Source: Pseudomonadota bacterium
GTDB taxonomy: Bacteria > Pseudomonadota > Alphaproteobacteria > Rhodospirillales > Rhodospirillaceae
DNA length: 23,010 nucleotides
Reading direction: 5' to 3'
Assembly: GCA_023396465.1 (NCBI GenBank)
Contig: JAEWWF010000083.1
Span: forward strand, 1 to 23,010
Below the pieces are notes generated by a model that did no database searches, was not told the origin of the DNA, and saw only the letters and a list, made by a program, of their open reading frames with translations. This document shows positions 14,693 through 22,226 of this stretch, piece by piece. Made by a program: the position numbers and the translations under genes. Numbering within the stretch: position 1 is the stretch's first letter; each line of letters starts with the position of its first letter.

Positions 14693-15553
14693 TCAGGCGC
14701 CGTGGGTGCGCGGGTAGGGGCTTGCCGCCCCCGGCTGCCAGCCCGCCAGGGCGTCCTCGCGCGGGCGGAAAATTTCCACCTTGAGCGGATGACAGGCGGC
14801 GGCATCGCTGGAGTGGCTGGCGCTGCAATCGCCGCCGGGACAGGTCGAAAGGGCGCCGAGCAGGTTGATCTCGGCGAAGAACTCGATGAAGTCGCCGGGC
14901 CGCACCGGGCTCGCCTTCATGAAGTACTGGTGGGTGTCGCGGGTGAAGCCGGTACACATGAAGACGTTCAGCACGTCATGCACATGCATCTCCGCCTGTT
15001 CCACCGGCAGGCCGCTGGCGGTGGCGAAGGCGCGGGTGAGGTTGGAGTGGCAGCAGTGGTGGTAGTCATCGCCGCTCAGCAGGCGGTTGGTGTAGGGGTC
15101 GCAGCGGGTGCCGATGACATCGTGGACACCGCCGCCGTCCTCGTCCCAGCCGTACCAGTCCAGGGTGTCGTGGGTGATGGTCGCCATGGGGCGCAGGAAC
15201 GGCAGCGTGCTCCACAGCCGGTCGCCGGTGGAAACGTGGGTGGCGTGCAACTGGCGGGTCTTGCCGCTGAAGAAGCGCTCCGTCGGGTCGTCGGCGTTCC
15301 ACAGGTTGAGGTCACCCACCTGCGGCCCCTCGATACTGACGATGCGGAACAGGTGGCCGGCCGGCACCCGGAACGGACGGGCATCGCGCGGCGGCACGAT
15401 CACCTCGTCCACCTTGGTCATGCCGTCACGCACGGCCTCATAGAAGGCGGTGTCGACGGGAGGCAGCCGGTCGACCGTGTAACAGACGACGGGTCGCGCC
15501 GCGCGGCGTTCCGCTGCGTCGACCGGTGCCGCCGTTGTACCCTTGTGCTTCAT
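14693..15553 (-). CDS. DUF1989 (urea carboxylase-associated family) protein
   Basis: A 286-residue protein matching the DUF1989 pattern: an N-terminal VPAGHLFRIVSIEGPQVGDLNLWNADD, then ERFFSGKTRQLHATHVSTGDRLWSTLPFLRPMATITHDTL. It continues with a Cys/His-rich central part (GTRCDPYTNRLL, DDYHHCCHSNLTRA), VHDVLNVFMCTGF, and SPVRPGDFIEFFAEINLLGALSTCPGGDCS. Some members of this family act next to urea/guanidine carboxylase, where paired DUF1989 subunits form carboxyguanidine deiminase. This gene is solitary, with no carboxylase partner here, so that activity should not be assumed. The conserved Cys, His and Asp residues suggest a metal- or thiol-dependent hydrolase or deiminase. The ATG at 15553 follows AAAGGG. 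The gene lies in its own unit, with a folded leader upstream and a hairpin downstream. Confidence 0.82.
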   Translation of the reverse strand: MKHKGTTAAPVDAAERRAARPVVCYTVDRLPPVDTAFYEAVRDGMTKVDEVIVPPRDARPFRVPAGHLFRIVSIEGPQVGDLNLWNADDPTERFFSGKTRQLHATHVSTGDRLWSTLPFLRPMATITHDTLDWYGWDEDGGGVHDVIGTRCDPYTNRLLSGDDYHHCCHSNLTRAFATASGLPVEQAEMHVHDVLNVFMCTGFTRDTHQYFMKASPVRPGDFIEFFAEINLLGALSTCPGGDCSASHSSDAAACHPLKVEIFRPREDALAGWQPGAASPYPRTHGA

Positions 15554-15576
15554 GCTGAGCCCTTTCCCTGTGGTTC

Positions 15577-15623
15577 CCCGCCCGCAGGCCGGGAGAGCAT
15601 CATGCTCGGCCGTTGCGGGCGGG
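15577..15623 (-). promoter_or_regulatory. Large hairpin between the MCP and DUF1989 genes
   Basis: The outer arms CCCGCCCGCA (15577-15586) and TGCGGGCGGG (15614-15623) pair perfectly. Inside, GGCCG (15587-15591) pairs with CGGCC (15607-15611), topped by GAGCA/TGCTC-like bases. It lies 24 bases upstream of the DUF1989 start and about 50 bases after the MCP stop, so it is either the MCP terminator (no T-run) or a structured 5' leader. Confidence 0.55.
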
Positions 15624-15675
15624 ACCGTCAAGGGCCGCACTGGTATTCCCGGACGGGGCTGGACCGGGTGAGCCG

Positions 15676-17739
15676 TCAGGCGGTGCGCAGCCGCTCCACG
15701 AAGGCTTCGACCTCGCGCCCCAGGGTTTCGCCCTGATCGGCCAGTTCGGCGGCGGTGGTGCGCAGGGTGCCGGCGAGATCGTGGGTTTCGTTGCTGTCGC
15801 GGGCGACATCGTCGATGGACCGGGTGACACCTTCGGTACCGTCCGCCGCCTGCTGCACGTTGCGGACGATTTCGCGGGTGGCGGCGGCCTGTTCCTCCAT
15901 GGCGGCGGCAATGGCGGCGGCGATCTCGTCCATGTGGCCGATGCGATGGCCGATATCGGCGATGGCGTTGACCGCCTTGTCGGTTTCCGCCTGAACATTG
16001 CCGATGCGGTCGGCGATCTGGTCGGTCGCCCGGGTCACTTGTCCGGCCAGTTGTTTCACTTCACTCGCCACCACGGCGAATCCCTTGCCGGCGTCGCCAG
16101 CGCGAGCCGCCTCGATGGTGGCATTGAGCGCCAGCAGGTTGGTCTGGTCGGCGATGGCGGTGATGAGCGCCACCACCTCGCCGATCTCCGCCGTCGCCGT
16201 CGCCAGCCGCTGCACGATGGCGGCGGTTTCGGTGGCGCTGGCGGAGGCATCGCGGGCGGCCTCGCTCGACAGGCCGACCTGACGGGAAATCTCGTCGATG
16301 GAGGCAGCCAGTTCCTCGGCGGCGGCGGCCACCGTCTGCACGTTGCTGGCCGCCTGCCCGGCGGCGGCGGCGATGTCGGTGGCGCGGGCGCTGGTGCGCT
16401 CGGCGGTCTCTTCCATGGTGAGGGACGATGCCTGCATGCCTTCCACCGACACGCGGGTGCGGCCGACCATGGTGCCGACGGTCTCGTGCAGACGCTCGGC
16501 GATATCGGCGAGCATGGCCTTGCGCTCGGCCTCGGCCTGACGCCGGTGCTCCTCGGTGGCGGCATTCAGGCGCTCCACCTCAAGGGCATGTTCCTTGAAC
16601 ACCTGCACCGCACGGGCCATCTCGCCCATTTCATCGCGCCGCTCGCGGGCCGGAACCTCGGTGGTCAGGTCGCCACCGGCCAGCCGCGTCATGGTACCGG
16701 TCATGGCCTTCAACGGCCGGACCAGCCCGCGCACCGTCACCACCGCGATCACCAGCCCCAGCACCACTGCGCCCCCGGCCACCGCCGGCAGCAGGGACAT
16801 GAGCTGACGCATGAGGGCAGACAGCGAATAGCGCAGATCCTCGGCGGTCTGCACTTCGACGTTCTTGATGCTGACGGCGACGGCGGCGGCCTGACTGGCG
16901 ATGGCCGGCATGTCGGTGCCGATGGCCTTGGCCAAGTCCTCGCTCACCTGATAGACCTCGTCCAGCCGGCCGGCGTAGGAACGCAGGCCGGAGCGGGCGC
17001 CATCGAGCAGTTCCCGTTCAGCCGTGTCCAGGCCGAAGCGGCCCATCAGGCCGGCCTGCCGGTGGAACTCGCGGAACGACGACTTGGTGAGGTCGAGCAA
17101 CTCGGGCGACGGGTTTTCGATGAACGCGCGGGTGTAATTTCGGCCTTCCATGAAGGCCTCCGTGGCCTTGCCGGCCACCGCCGCCAGCCGATAGTCGCCG
17201 CGCTCGATCGCGAAGGCTCCGAGCTTGGACAGCTTCTCCTGGATCTCGATGCCGAGCGGCGTGATGACCGTGCGGTCGAGCATCTCACGCTCCTCGGTCA
17301 GGGCGGCCGCGCGCTCGAAGGCGGTGTTGTATTCCTTCTCCAGCCGTTCCAGCTCGGCGAAACGCTCGCGCTGGTCCACTGGCGCCGTGGCTGCCGCGCG
17401 CGCCAACTGGCCCGACAGGCTGCCGTGGGCGTCGTCATAAGCCCCCCGTGACCGCTCATCCCCTGCCTCCAGGGCACGGCTGGCATGGAGCCGCAGGGCG
17501 GTCAGGTCGCGCTCCATGTCGCTGGCGGTAAGCGCCCGCGTCATTCCGGTCCCCAGACCCTCCACCCCGTGAGAGGCGCTCTGGAAACCGTAGAACCCGG
17601 CGCCGGCGACGGCGGCGGTGACGCCCAGGCAGAAGGCAAAACCGGCAATGATGCGGGTCGACACCCGAAAGCGGTCGAGACCGCCAGCACGGCCCAGGGC
17701 ACGGAACACGGCAACGTTGGGACGTTTCAAGGCACTCAC
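15676..17739 (-). CDS. Methyl-accepting chemotaxis protein (transmembrane receptor)
   Basis: About 687 residues. Layout: a short cytoplasmic N-terminus, TM1 (about 25-50, IIAGFAFCLGVTAAVAGAGFYGF), an all-helical periplasmic sensor of about 260 residues, TM2 (about 313-335, AVAGGAVVLGLVIAVVTV), a HAMP domain (about 335-390, RPLKAMTGTMTRLAGGDLTTEVP) and a long cytoplasmic coiled coil. The hairpin tip that binds CheA/CheW is GEVVALITAIADQTNLLALNATIEAARAGDAGKGFAVVASEVKQLA (about 515-563). The sensor's size fits a helical bimodular-type domain, known in some receptors to bind TCA intermediates or quinate, but the ligand here is unknown. No C-terminal CheR-tethering pentapeptide is seen. The start is uncertain: GTG 17739 (VSALKRP) is preceded directly by AGGGG, TTG 17730 is better spaced from it, and the frame is open to GTG 17793. 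Confidence 0.93.
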   Translation of the reverse strand: MSALKRPNVAVFRALGRAGGLDRFRVSTRIIAGFAFCLGVTAAVAGAGFYGFQSASHGVEGLGTGMTRALTASDMERDLTALRLHASRALEAGDERSRGAYDDAHGSLSGQLARAAATAPVDQRERFAELERLEKEYNTAFERAAALTEEREMLDRTVITPLGIEIQEKLSKLGAFAIERGDYRLAAVAGKATEAFMEGRNYTRAFIENPSPELLDLTKSSFREFHRQAGLMGRFGLDTAERELLDGARSGLRSYAGRLDEVYQVSEDLAKAIGTDMPAIASQAAAVAVSIKNVEVQTAEDLRYSLSALMRQLMSLLPAVAGGAVVLGLVIAVVTVRGLVRPLKAMTGTMTRLAGGDLTTEVPARERRDEMGEMARAVQVFKEHALEVERLNAATEEHRRQAEAERKAMLADIAERLHETVGTMVGRTRVSVEGMQASSLTMEETAERTSARATDIAAAAGQAASNVQTVAAAAEELAASIDEISRQVGLSSEAARDASASATETAAIVQRLATATAEIGEVVALITAIADQTNLLALNATIEAARAGDAGKGFAVVASEVKQLAGQVTRATDQIADRIGNVQAETDKAVNAIADIGHRIGHMDEIAAAIAAAMEEQAAATREIVRNVQQAADGTEGVTRSIDDVARDSNETHDLAGTLRTTAAELADQGETLGREVEAFVERLRTA

Positions 17740-17878
17740 CCCCTGCAAATCACCGAAGACAGCCCGCCAAGGACGGCAGCCGCTGCCATGCACGGCATGG
17801 TAATCCCCCCTGTCGGGTCGGGTGGGGTAACGTGGTATAGAAAATTACTTCAAAGGTATATCGCCACGGACAACAGGG
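17740..17878 (-). promoter_or_regulatory. Upstream region of the MCP gene with a local AT-rich stretch
   Basis: 139 bases between the AraC stop and the MCP start. Bases about 17833-17866 are markedly AT-rich for this window (TATAGAAAATTACTTCAAAG and around), the likely promoter site for the receptor. I could not fix a -35/-10 pair with proper spacing. Confidence 0.35.
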
Positions 17879-18961
17879 TTATCCGAGCCGCGCAATGGGA
17901 CATTGGCCCTCCCGCGTCACGCCGAATTGGCGCCGGTAAGCCTCGGGCGAGATGCCCAAGGCCCGCTGGAACAGCTGCCGCAGCCCCTCCGCCGTCTCCA
18001 GCCCGACCCGCGCCGCCACCATCGCCAGCGGCAGGTCGGGGACGTCGAGCAGCAGGCGGCGGGCCTCGTCCACCCGCGCCTGGGTGACGAAGCGGCCCGG
18101 CGAGGCGCCGGTGGCATCGGTGAACCGGCGAGCAAAGGTGCGCGGGGTCATGCCGGCACGCTCGGCCAGCGCCTCCACCGTCAGCGGATGGTCGAGGTTC
18201 TCGGCGATCCAGACAATGACCGCATCCAGCCGGCTGGAGGCGGTGCGGGCCTGCGCCCGCAGCGGGGCGCTGAACTGCGCCTGGCTCCCCGGCCGCCGCA
18301 GGTACACCACCAGCCGGCGGGCGATATCCAGTGCCACGGCGTTGCCGGCATCCTCCTCAACCAGCGCCAAGGCGAGGTCGATGCCGGCGGTGACACCGGC
18401 GGCGGTGTAGATATGGCCGTCACCAAGAAACAGGGCGTCGTCCTCCACCTTCAGGCGCGGGAAGCGGCGGCGCAGCTTGTCGCGGAACATCCAGTGAGTG
18501 GTCGCCGGGCGGCCATCGAGCAATCCGGCGGCAGCCAGCAGAAAGGCCCCGGTGCAAGTGCTGGCCACCCGCCGGATGCGGCCGGACTGCTCCGCCAGCC
18601 ACGCCACCGCGTCGGCGTTGACGGCGGCGTCGGGATCGTGGGCACCGGGACCGCCGGCGATCATCAGGGTATCGAGGCTGGCCGCCGGGAGGCTCGCCAA
18701 CGGTTCGGTGGCGATGCGCAGGCCGCTGGACGACTCCACCTCGCCGCCCGCCCCCGACACCACCCGCACCGGCCAGTCATAGGCCCCGGGAGCCAAGGCG
18801 CAGGCGTAGTTGAACACTTCCAGCGGGCCGGTGAGGTCGAGGCTCTGGAACCGCGGCGGCACCAGGATGGCCACCCGGCGGCGGCCGGCAGCGGTGGTGC
18901 CGGCGGCGTCCGGCCCTGCCTTGACGGCGTTAAGCGGAGCTTCCGGTGGCGGAGGAGTCAT
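17879..18961 (-). CDS. GlxA-family AraC-type transcriptional regulator (DJ-1/PfpI domain plus HTH)
   Basis: 360 residues from the ATG at 18961. The N-terminal class I glutamine-amidotransferase-like (DJ-1/PfpI) domain (about 32-200) begins RRVAILVPPRFQSLDLTGPLEVFNYA and carries the elbow Cys in ASTCTGAFLLAAAGLLDGRPATTHW (about residue 135). The C-terminal AraC domain (about 250-345) has two HTH motifs: HPLTVEALAERAGMTPRTFARRFTDATGASPGRFV, and LAMVAARVGLETAEGLRQLFQRALGISPEAYRRQFG. This architecture is that of GlxA/FtrA/GbdR-type activators, which sense small nitrogenous or aromatic metabolites. In-frame ATGs at 19033 and 19039 would add about 25 residues, and 19033 has AGGA at good distance, so the longer form is possible. 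It is divergent from the MFS gene, its probable target. Confidence 0.9.
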   Translation of the reverse strand: MTPPPPEAPLNAVKAGPDAAGTTAAGRRRVAILVPPRFQSLDLTGPLEVFNYACALAPGAYDWPVRVVSGAGGEVESSSGLRIATEPLASLPAASLDTLMIAGGPGAHDPDAAVNADAVAWLAEQSGRIRRVASTCTGAFLLAAAGLLDGRPATTHWMFRDKLRRRFPRLKVEDDALFLGDGHIYTAAGVTAGIDLALALVEEDAGNAVALDIARRLVVYLRRPGSQAQFSAPLRAQARTASSRLDAVIVWIAENLDHPLTVEALAERAGMTPRTFARRFTDATGASPGRFVTQARVDEARRLLLDVPDLPLAMVAARVGLETAEGLRQLFQRALGISPEAYRRQFGVTREGQCPIARLG

Positions 18962-19012
18962 GGCGCAGTATCCCAGGCGGATGTCCGACTCCGGCAGAGT
19001 GACAGCATACCG

Positions 19013-19047
19013 TGGCAGTTTCCATGGGATCATTGTCATTCCTGCCA
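19013..19047. promoter_or_regulatory. Inverted repeat TGGCAG-N23-CTGCCA in the AraC/MFS divergent region
   Basis: Arms TGGCAG (19013-19018) and CTGCCA (19042-19047) sit midway between the two divergent genes (18961 and 19144). The spacing of about three helical turns fits a two-site operator for an AraC-family dimer, or for a dimer of dimers. It overlaps the longer possible start of the AraC gene. Confidence 0.35.
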
Positions 19048-19143
19048 GACTCCGTTTCCGCCACACTGACATGAATGCCCCTTCATACTGCCGCGCGGTG
19101 TCGCCGACGTCGCCGCCCGCTTCCTTCAGACGGATGCAGCCCC

Positions 19144-20385
19144 ATGACCACCGCCTCTCCGCCCGCCCCTGATCGCAGCGCCCTGCGCGGCGTCGTCCTG
19201 GTGGTGATCGTCGCCGCCTGTCTGGTCGGGCTGCTGAACTTCGGCGTCCGCGCCGGCTTCGGCCTGTTCCTGGAACCCATGAGCGCCGCCAACGGCTGGG
19301 GGCGCGAGGTCTTCGCCACCGCCATCGCCGTCCAGAACCTGCTGTGGGGCGCCGGCCAGCCCTTCGCCGGGGCGCTTGCCGACCGTTACGGCACCGCCCG
19401 CGTGCTGGTGGGCGGCGGCATCCTTTACGCCATCGGCACCATGCTGATGGCGGTGTCCACCACCCCCACCGCCATCACCCTGAGCGGCGGCCTGATCGTC
19501 GGCATGGGCCTGTCCGGCTCGTCCTTCGCCATCGCGCTGGCGGCCATGGCGCGGGTGGTGCCGGAGGAAAAGCGGTCGTGGGCGCTCGGCCTCGGCACCG
19601 CCGCCGGGTCGCTGGGGCAGTTCCTGCTGGTGCCGCTGGGCCAGGGCTTCATCTCCGCCTACGGCTGGCAGACGGCGCTGGTGCTGATGGGCGCCATGGC
19701 GCTGCTGATCGCCCTGCTGGCGCCGCTGCTGAAGGGCAAGCCGGCCCGGCCCGCCGCCGGTGGCTTCGACCAGAGCATCGGCGAGGCGGTGCGCGAGGCG
19801 TTCCGCCATCGCGGCTATGTGCTGCTGTTCATGGGGTTCTTCGTCTGCGGCTTCCACGTCGCCTTCATCCAAACCCACCTGCCGGCCTATATCGTCGACA
19901 AGGGTCTGAGCCCGGCGCTTGGTGCCTGGGCGCTGGGGCTGGTGGGGCTGTTCAACGTGATCGGCGCTTATTCCGCCGGCCTGATCGCCGGCCGCTACAG
20001 CAAGACCTACCTGCTGTCGTTCATCTACGGCATGCGGGCGGTGGTGATCCTGCTGTTCATCCTGCTGCCGGTGACCACCACCAGCGTGCTGGTGTTCTCC
20101 GCCGCCATGGGCCTGCTGTGGCTGTCGACGGTGCCGCCGACCTCTGGGCTGGTGGCGCAGATCTTCGGCCCGCGCTACATGGCGACGCTGTTCGGCATCG
20201 TCTTCTTCGGGCACCAGATCGGCGCCTTCATGGGCGTGTGGATGGGCGGCGTGCTGTACGACAGCACCGGCTCCTACGACATCGTCTGGTGGGCCGGCGT
20301 GGCCCTTGGCATCGTGGCGGCGCTGCTGCACTGGCCCATCGACGGGCGCCGGCTGGAACGGGTGCCGGCCGCCGCCGCGGAGTAA
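19144..20385 (+). CDS. MFS transporter (oxalate/formate antiporter or monocarboxylate-like family)
   Basis: A 413-residue integral membrane protein with 12 predicted spans in two halves separated by a cytoplasmic loop (about 195-215, KGKPARPAAGGFDQSIGEAVREA). The MFS loop 2-3 signature appears as GALADRYGTARVLVGGG. The first span region GLLNFGVRAGFGLFLEPMSAANGWGREVFATAIAVQNLLWGAGQPFAG resembles the oxalate/formate:H+ antiporter and monocarboxylate porter subfamilies. The expected substrate class is small organic acids, by inference. The start ATG at 19144 has no strong ribosome site. It is divergent from the GlxA-like regulator. A GC-rich hairpin follows the stop. Confidence 0.9.
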   Translation: MTTASPPAPDRSALRGVVLVVIVAACLVGLLNFGVRAGFGLFLEPMSAANGWGREVFATAIAVQNLLWGAGQPFAGALADRYGTARVLVGGGILYAIGTMLMAVSTTPTAITLSGGLIVGMGLSGSSFAIALAAMARVVPEEKRSWALGLGTAAGSLGQFLLVPLGQGFISAYGWQTALVLMGAMALLIALLAPLLKGKPARPAAGGFDQSIGEAVREAFRHRGYVLLFMGFFVCGFHVAFIQTHLPAYIVDKGLSPALGAWALGLVGLFNVIGAYSAGLIAGRYSKTYLLSFIYGMRAVVILLFILLPVTTTSVLVFSAAMGLLWLSTVPPTSGLVAQIFGPRYMATLFGIVFFGHQIGAFMGVWMGGVLYDSTGSYDIVWWAGVALGIVAALLHWPIDGRRLERVPAAAAE

Positions 20386-20395
20386 GGAGCAAGGA

Positions 20396-20429
20396 AGCGG
20401 CGGCGGCAGGACCCGCCGCCGCCGCCGCT
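20396..20429. terminator. Shared hairpin between convergent MFS and small-protein genes
   Basis: 12-bp arms AGCGGCGGCGGC (20396-20407) and GCCGCCGCCGCT (20418-20429) around a 10-base loop, 10 bases after the MFS stop and 7 bases before the stop of the convergent small gene. No T-run on either strand. Confidence 0.6.
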
Positions 20430-20436
20430 CGTCCGA

Positions 20437-20616
20437 TCAGTGCGCCACCGGCGACCCGTGGTGATGCTGGCCAAGGTGCAGGGCCGCCCGTACCCACGCC
20501 ACGGCGGCGCGGACAAGCACGGCCAGCTCGGCGGAGCGCAGGGCGCGGGCGCGCTGCATGTGCAGGTGCCGTTCCTCGAAGGACGGCAGTCGGAATTCGG
20601 GGGAGCTCTCGGTCAT
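20437..20616 (-). CDS. Small 59-residue protein, unknown function
   Basis: MTESSPEFRLPSFEERHLHM, then a basic amphipathic helix with RARALRSAELAVLVRAAVAWVRAAL, then a His-rich tail (LGQHHHGSPVAH). A purine-rich ribosome site (GAGAGAG) lies 4-10 bases before the ATG at 20616, and a hairpin follows the stop, so it looks like a real gene. Its plan (a short N-terminal part, HxHxxRARxLRSxE, then a single helix) resembles the many small DUF1127-like or RSP_7527-like alphaproteobacterial proteins, often stress- or growth-phase-induced. I recognise the style rather than a specific family. It is convergent with the MFS gene and divergent from prmA. Confidence 0.6.
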   Translation of the reverse strand: MTESSPEFRLPSFEERHLHMQRARALRSAELAVLVRAAVAWVRAALHLGQHHHGSPVAH

Positions 20617-20795
20617 GGCGCTCTCTCTCGGCCCCGGGAAGGCCTGTCTGGGAAGGGGGTCTGCGACGACCATAGGCCAGGATGCGGTTATCCGGTTCTG
20701 ACCTATTTTGCGGCGCAGCAATGCGCCCTTCGCATGACTTTGGGCGTTCGCTGTGCTAGACGGACGCCAACCCCACGATCACCGGAAGACCCGCA

Positions 20796-21695
20796 ATGAC
20801 CGGCAAGGACTCCGCCGACATCTGGCACATCCAGACCATCGTTCCGCGCTTCGCCATCCCCGCCTTCGAGGCGGCCTTGCAGGAGCACATGGCGGCGGTG
20901 CTGGAGTTCGAGGTGGAGGACGACGACCGCGACGATGCCCTGTGGCGCCTGGACGGCTATGGCGAGGGCGAGCCCGACCGGGCCGCCGTCGCCGCCTCCA
21001 TCGCCCTGGCGGCGGCGGTCACCGGGGTGCCGGAGCCGGAGGTCATCATCGAGCGCGAGGCACCGCGCAACTGGCTCCAGGAAAACCTCCAGGCCTTCCC
21101 CCCCATCCGCGCCGGCCGCTTCTTCGTCCACGGCAGCCACTACGCCGACCCGCTGCCGCCGGGCTGCGTGCCGTTGCTGGTGGATGCCGCCACCGCTTTT
21201 GGCTCCGGCGAGCATCAGAGCACCTACGGCTGCCTGCTGGCGCTGCACGACATGGGCAAGCGCCGCCGTTTCCGCAACGTGCTGGACATGGGCTGCGGCA
21301 CCGGCATCCTCGGCATCGCGGCGGCGCGCGCCTTCGCTTGCCCGGTGACGGCGGTGGACATCGACGCCGAAGCGGTGCGGGTGACCGACCTCAACGCCCG
21401 CCGCAACCGGGTGGAGCGACAGCTGACGGCCTTCGCCGGCAACGGCTTCGCCTTGGCCGAGGTGGCCCGGCGCGGCCCCTATGATCTGATCTTCGCCAAC
21501 ATCCTGGCCCGCCCGCTGGTCCGCATGGCCAAGGACGTGGCGGCGACGCTGGACCACGGCGGCAAGGTGGTGCTGGCCGGCCTGCTGCGCCGGCAGGAGC
21601 CGATGGTGCTCAACGCCTACCGCCTCCAGGGCCTGGTGCTGGAGCGGCGCTACGCCCTCGATCCGTGGGCGACGCTGGTGCTGTCGCGCGGCTGA
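20796..21695 (+). CDS. prmA: Ribosomal protein L11 methyltransferase
   Basis: A 299-residue class I SAM-dependent methyltransferase that trimethylates ribosomal protein L11. The N-terminal domain (about 1-125) binds L11 and is acidic (EFEVEDDDRDDALWRLDGYGEGE). The substrate-linker motif is DAATAFGSGEHQSTYGCLLAL. The SAM-binding motif I is VLDMGCGTGILGIAAAR (about 161-177), followed by AVDIDAEAV. The catalytic-side motif is DLIFANILARPL (about 235-241; NILAxPL is characteristic of PrmA). Length and domain order are normal. The ATG at 20796 follows GGAAG. The gene is monocistronic on its strand. Its stop is 47 bases from that of a convergent DUF1127 gene. Confidence 0.96.
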   Translation: MTGKDSADIWHIQTIVPRFAIPAFEAALQEHMAAVLEFEVEDDDRDDALWRLDGYGEGEPDRAAVAASIALAAAVTGVPEPEVIIEREAPRNWLQENLQAFPPIRAGRFFVHGSHYADPLPPGCVPLLVDAATAFGSGEHQSTYGCLLALHDMGKRRRFRNVLDMGCGTGILGIAAARAFACPVTAVDIDAEAVRVTDLNARRNRVERQLTAFAGNGFALAEVARRGPYDLIFANILARPLVRMAKDVAATLDHGGKVVLAGLLRRQEPMVLNAYRLQGLVLERRYALDPWATLVLSRG

Positions 21696-21734
21696 GGGCG
21701 TGCGGTTGCGGCGGGGACCGGGAAGAGGATTGGA

Positions 21735-21758
21735 CGAGCGCCTCAGTGCAGGCGCTCG
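21735..21758. terminator. Hairpin overlapping the stop of DUF1127 gene 1
   Basis: The 9-bp arms CGAGCGCCT (21735-21743) and AGGCGCTCG (21750-21758) enclose CAGTGC. The minus-strand stop codon (21743-21745) lies at the arm/loop junction. Placed between convergent genes, it may end both transcripts, but there is no T-run. Confidence 0.4.
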
Positions 21759-21928
21759 CTGTCCTTCTCGAAGGTGCCGGTGGCGACGGCGTCGATATCG
21801 TCGCGGGTAAGGCCGATGTCGGCCAGTTCGCGGTCGCTCATGCCGGCCAGCGAGTCGCGGACCAGATGACGCTCGTGCCAAGTATGCAGACTGTCGGCAA
21901 GACGGTCGAGCAGATGCAGCGGTTTCAT
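21743..21928 (-). CDS. DUF1127 family small protein 1
   Basis: 61 residues: MKPLHLLDRLADSLHTWHERH followed by the DUF1127 core LAGMSDRELADIGLTRDDID (about residues 28-47) and a short charged tail. This 'L..LsDreL.DIGltRddI' motif defines the family. Members are abundant in alphaproteobacteria, and some bind RNA or affect small-RNA turnover, phosphate/carbon metabolism or stress responses. The ATG at 21928 has a strong AGGAG site with 8-base spacing, suggesting high translation. It is on the opposite strand from prmA and from the aminopeptidase gene. A perfect 12-bp palindrome lies about 75 bases upstream. Confidence 0.9.
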   Translation of the reverse strand: MKPLHLLDRLADSLHTWHERHLVRDSLAGMSDRELADIGLTRDDIDAVATGTFEKDSERLH

Positions 21929-22003
21929 GGTGGGTTCTCCTAGGCTTTCCTGAACGGGGTGCGCGGCGCATTGCATGACCGCATCATTCTTGTGGAAAGA
22001 TAC

Positions 22004-22015
22004 GCCGACGTCGGC
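22004..22015. repeat. Perfect 12-bp palindrome upstream of DUF1127 gene 1
   Basis: GCCGACGTCGGC, a perfect palindrome centred on ACGT, 76 bases before the start of DUF1127 gene 1. Possible operator or chance in GC-rich DNA. Confidence 0.4.
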
Positions 22016-22136
22016 TTTCGACCACCCCGCGCAACCGCCGGTCAGGTCTGCGGGCGCCGCATTGGTCGTGGTGACGGCCGTCATGTCGCCTCTGCCGGGG
22101 GTACGTTCTCCCCCCTTCCACCAGCAGCCGGACGCA

Positions 22137-22175
22137 GAAAGGCCCGTCCGGCTGGGCTCGCCGGACGGGCCTTTC
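22137..22175. terminator. Strong bidirectional-type terminator after DUF1127 gene 2
   Basis: A perfect 16-bp stem GAAAGGCCCGTCCGGC (22137-22152) / GCCGGACGGGCCTTTC (22160-22175) with a 7-base loop. On the minus strand it lies 51 bases past the stop of DUF1127 gene 2 and ends in TTTC. It separates the two DUF1127 genes. Confidence 0.88.
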
Positions 22176-22226
22176 AAGGCGCGAGAGAGGGGAAATGCGC
22201 CTTCTGTCTACCTGCCGGTATGCAGG

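Noticed and set aside
15554..15675. Guanidine (ykkC) riboswitch before the DUF1989 gene
   Set aside because: Expected by analogy with guanidine carboxylase clusters, but I could not find the conserved ykkC core segments; only a simple nested hairpin is present.
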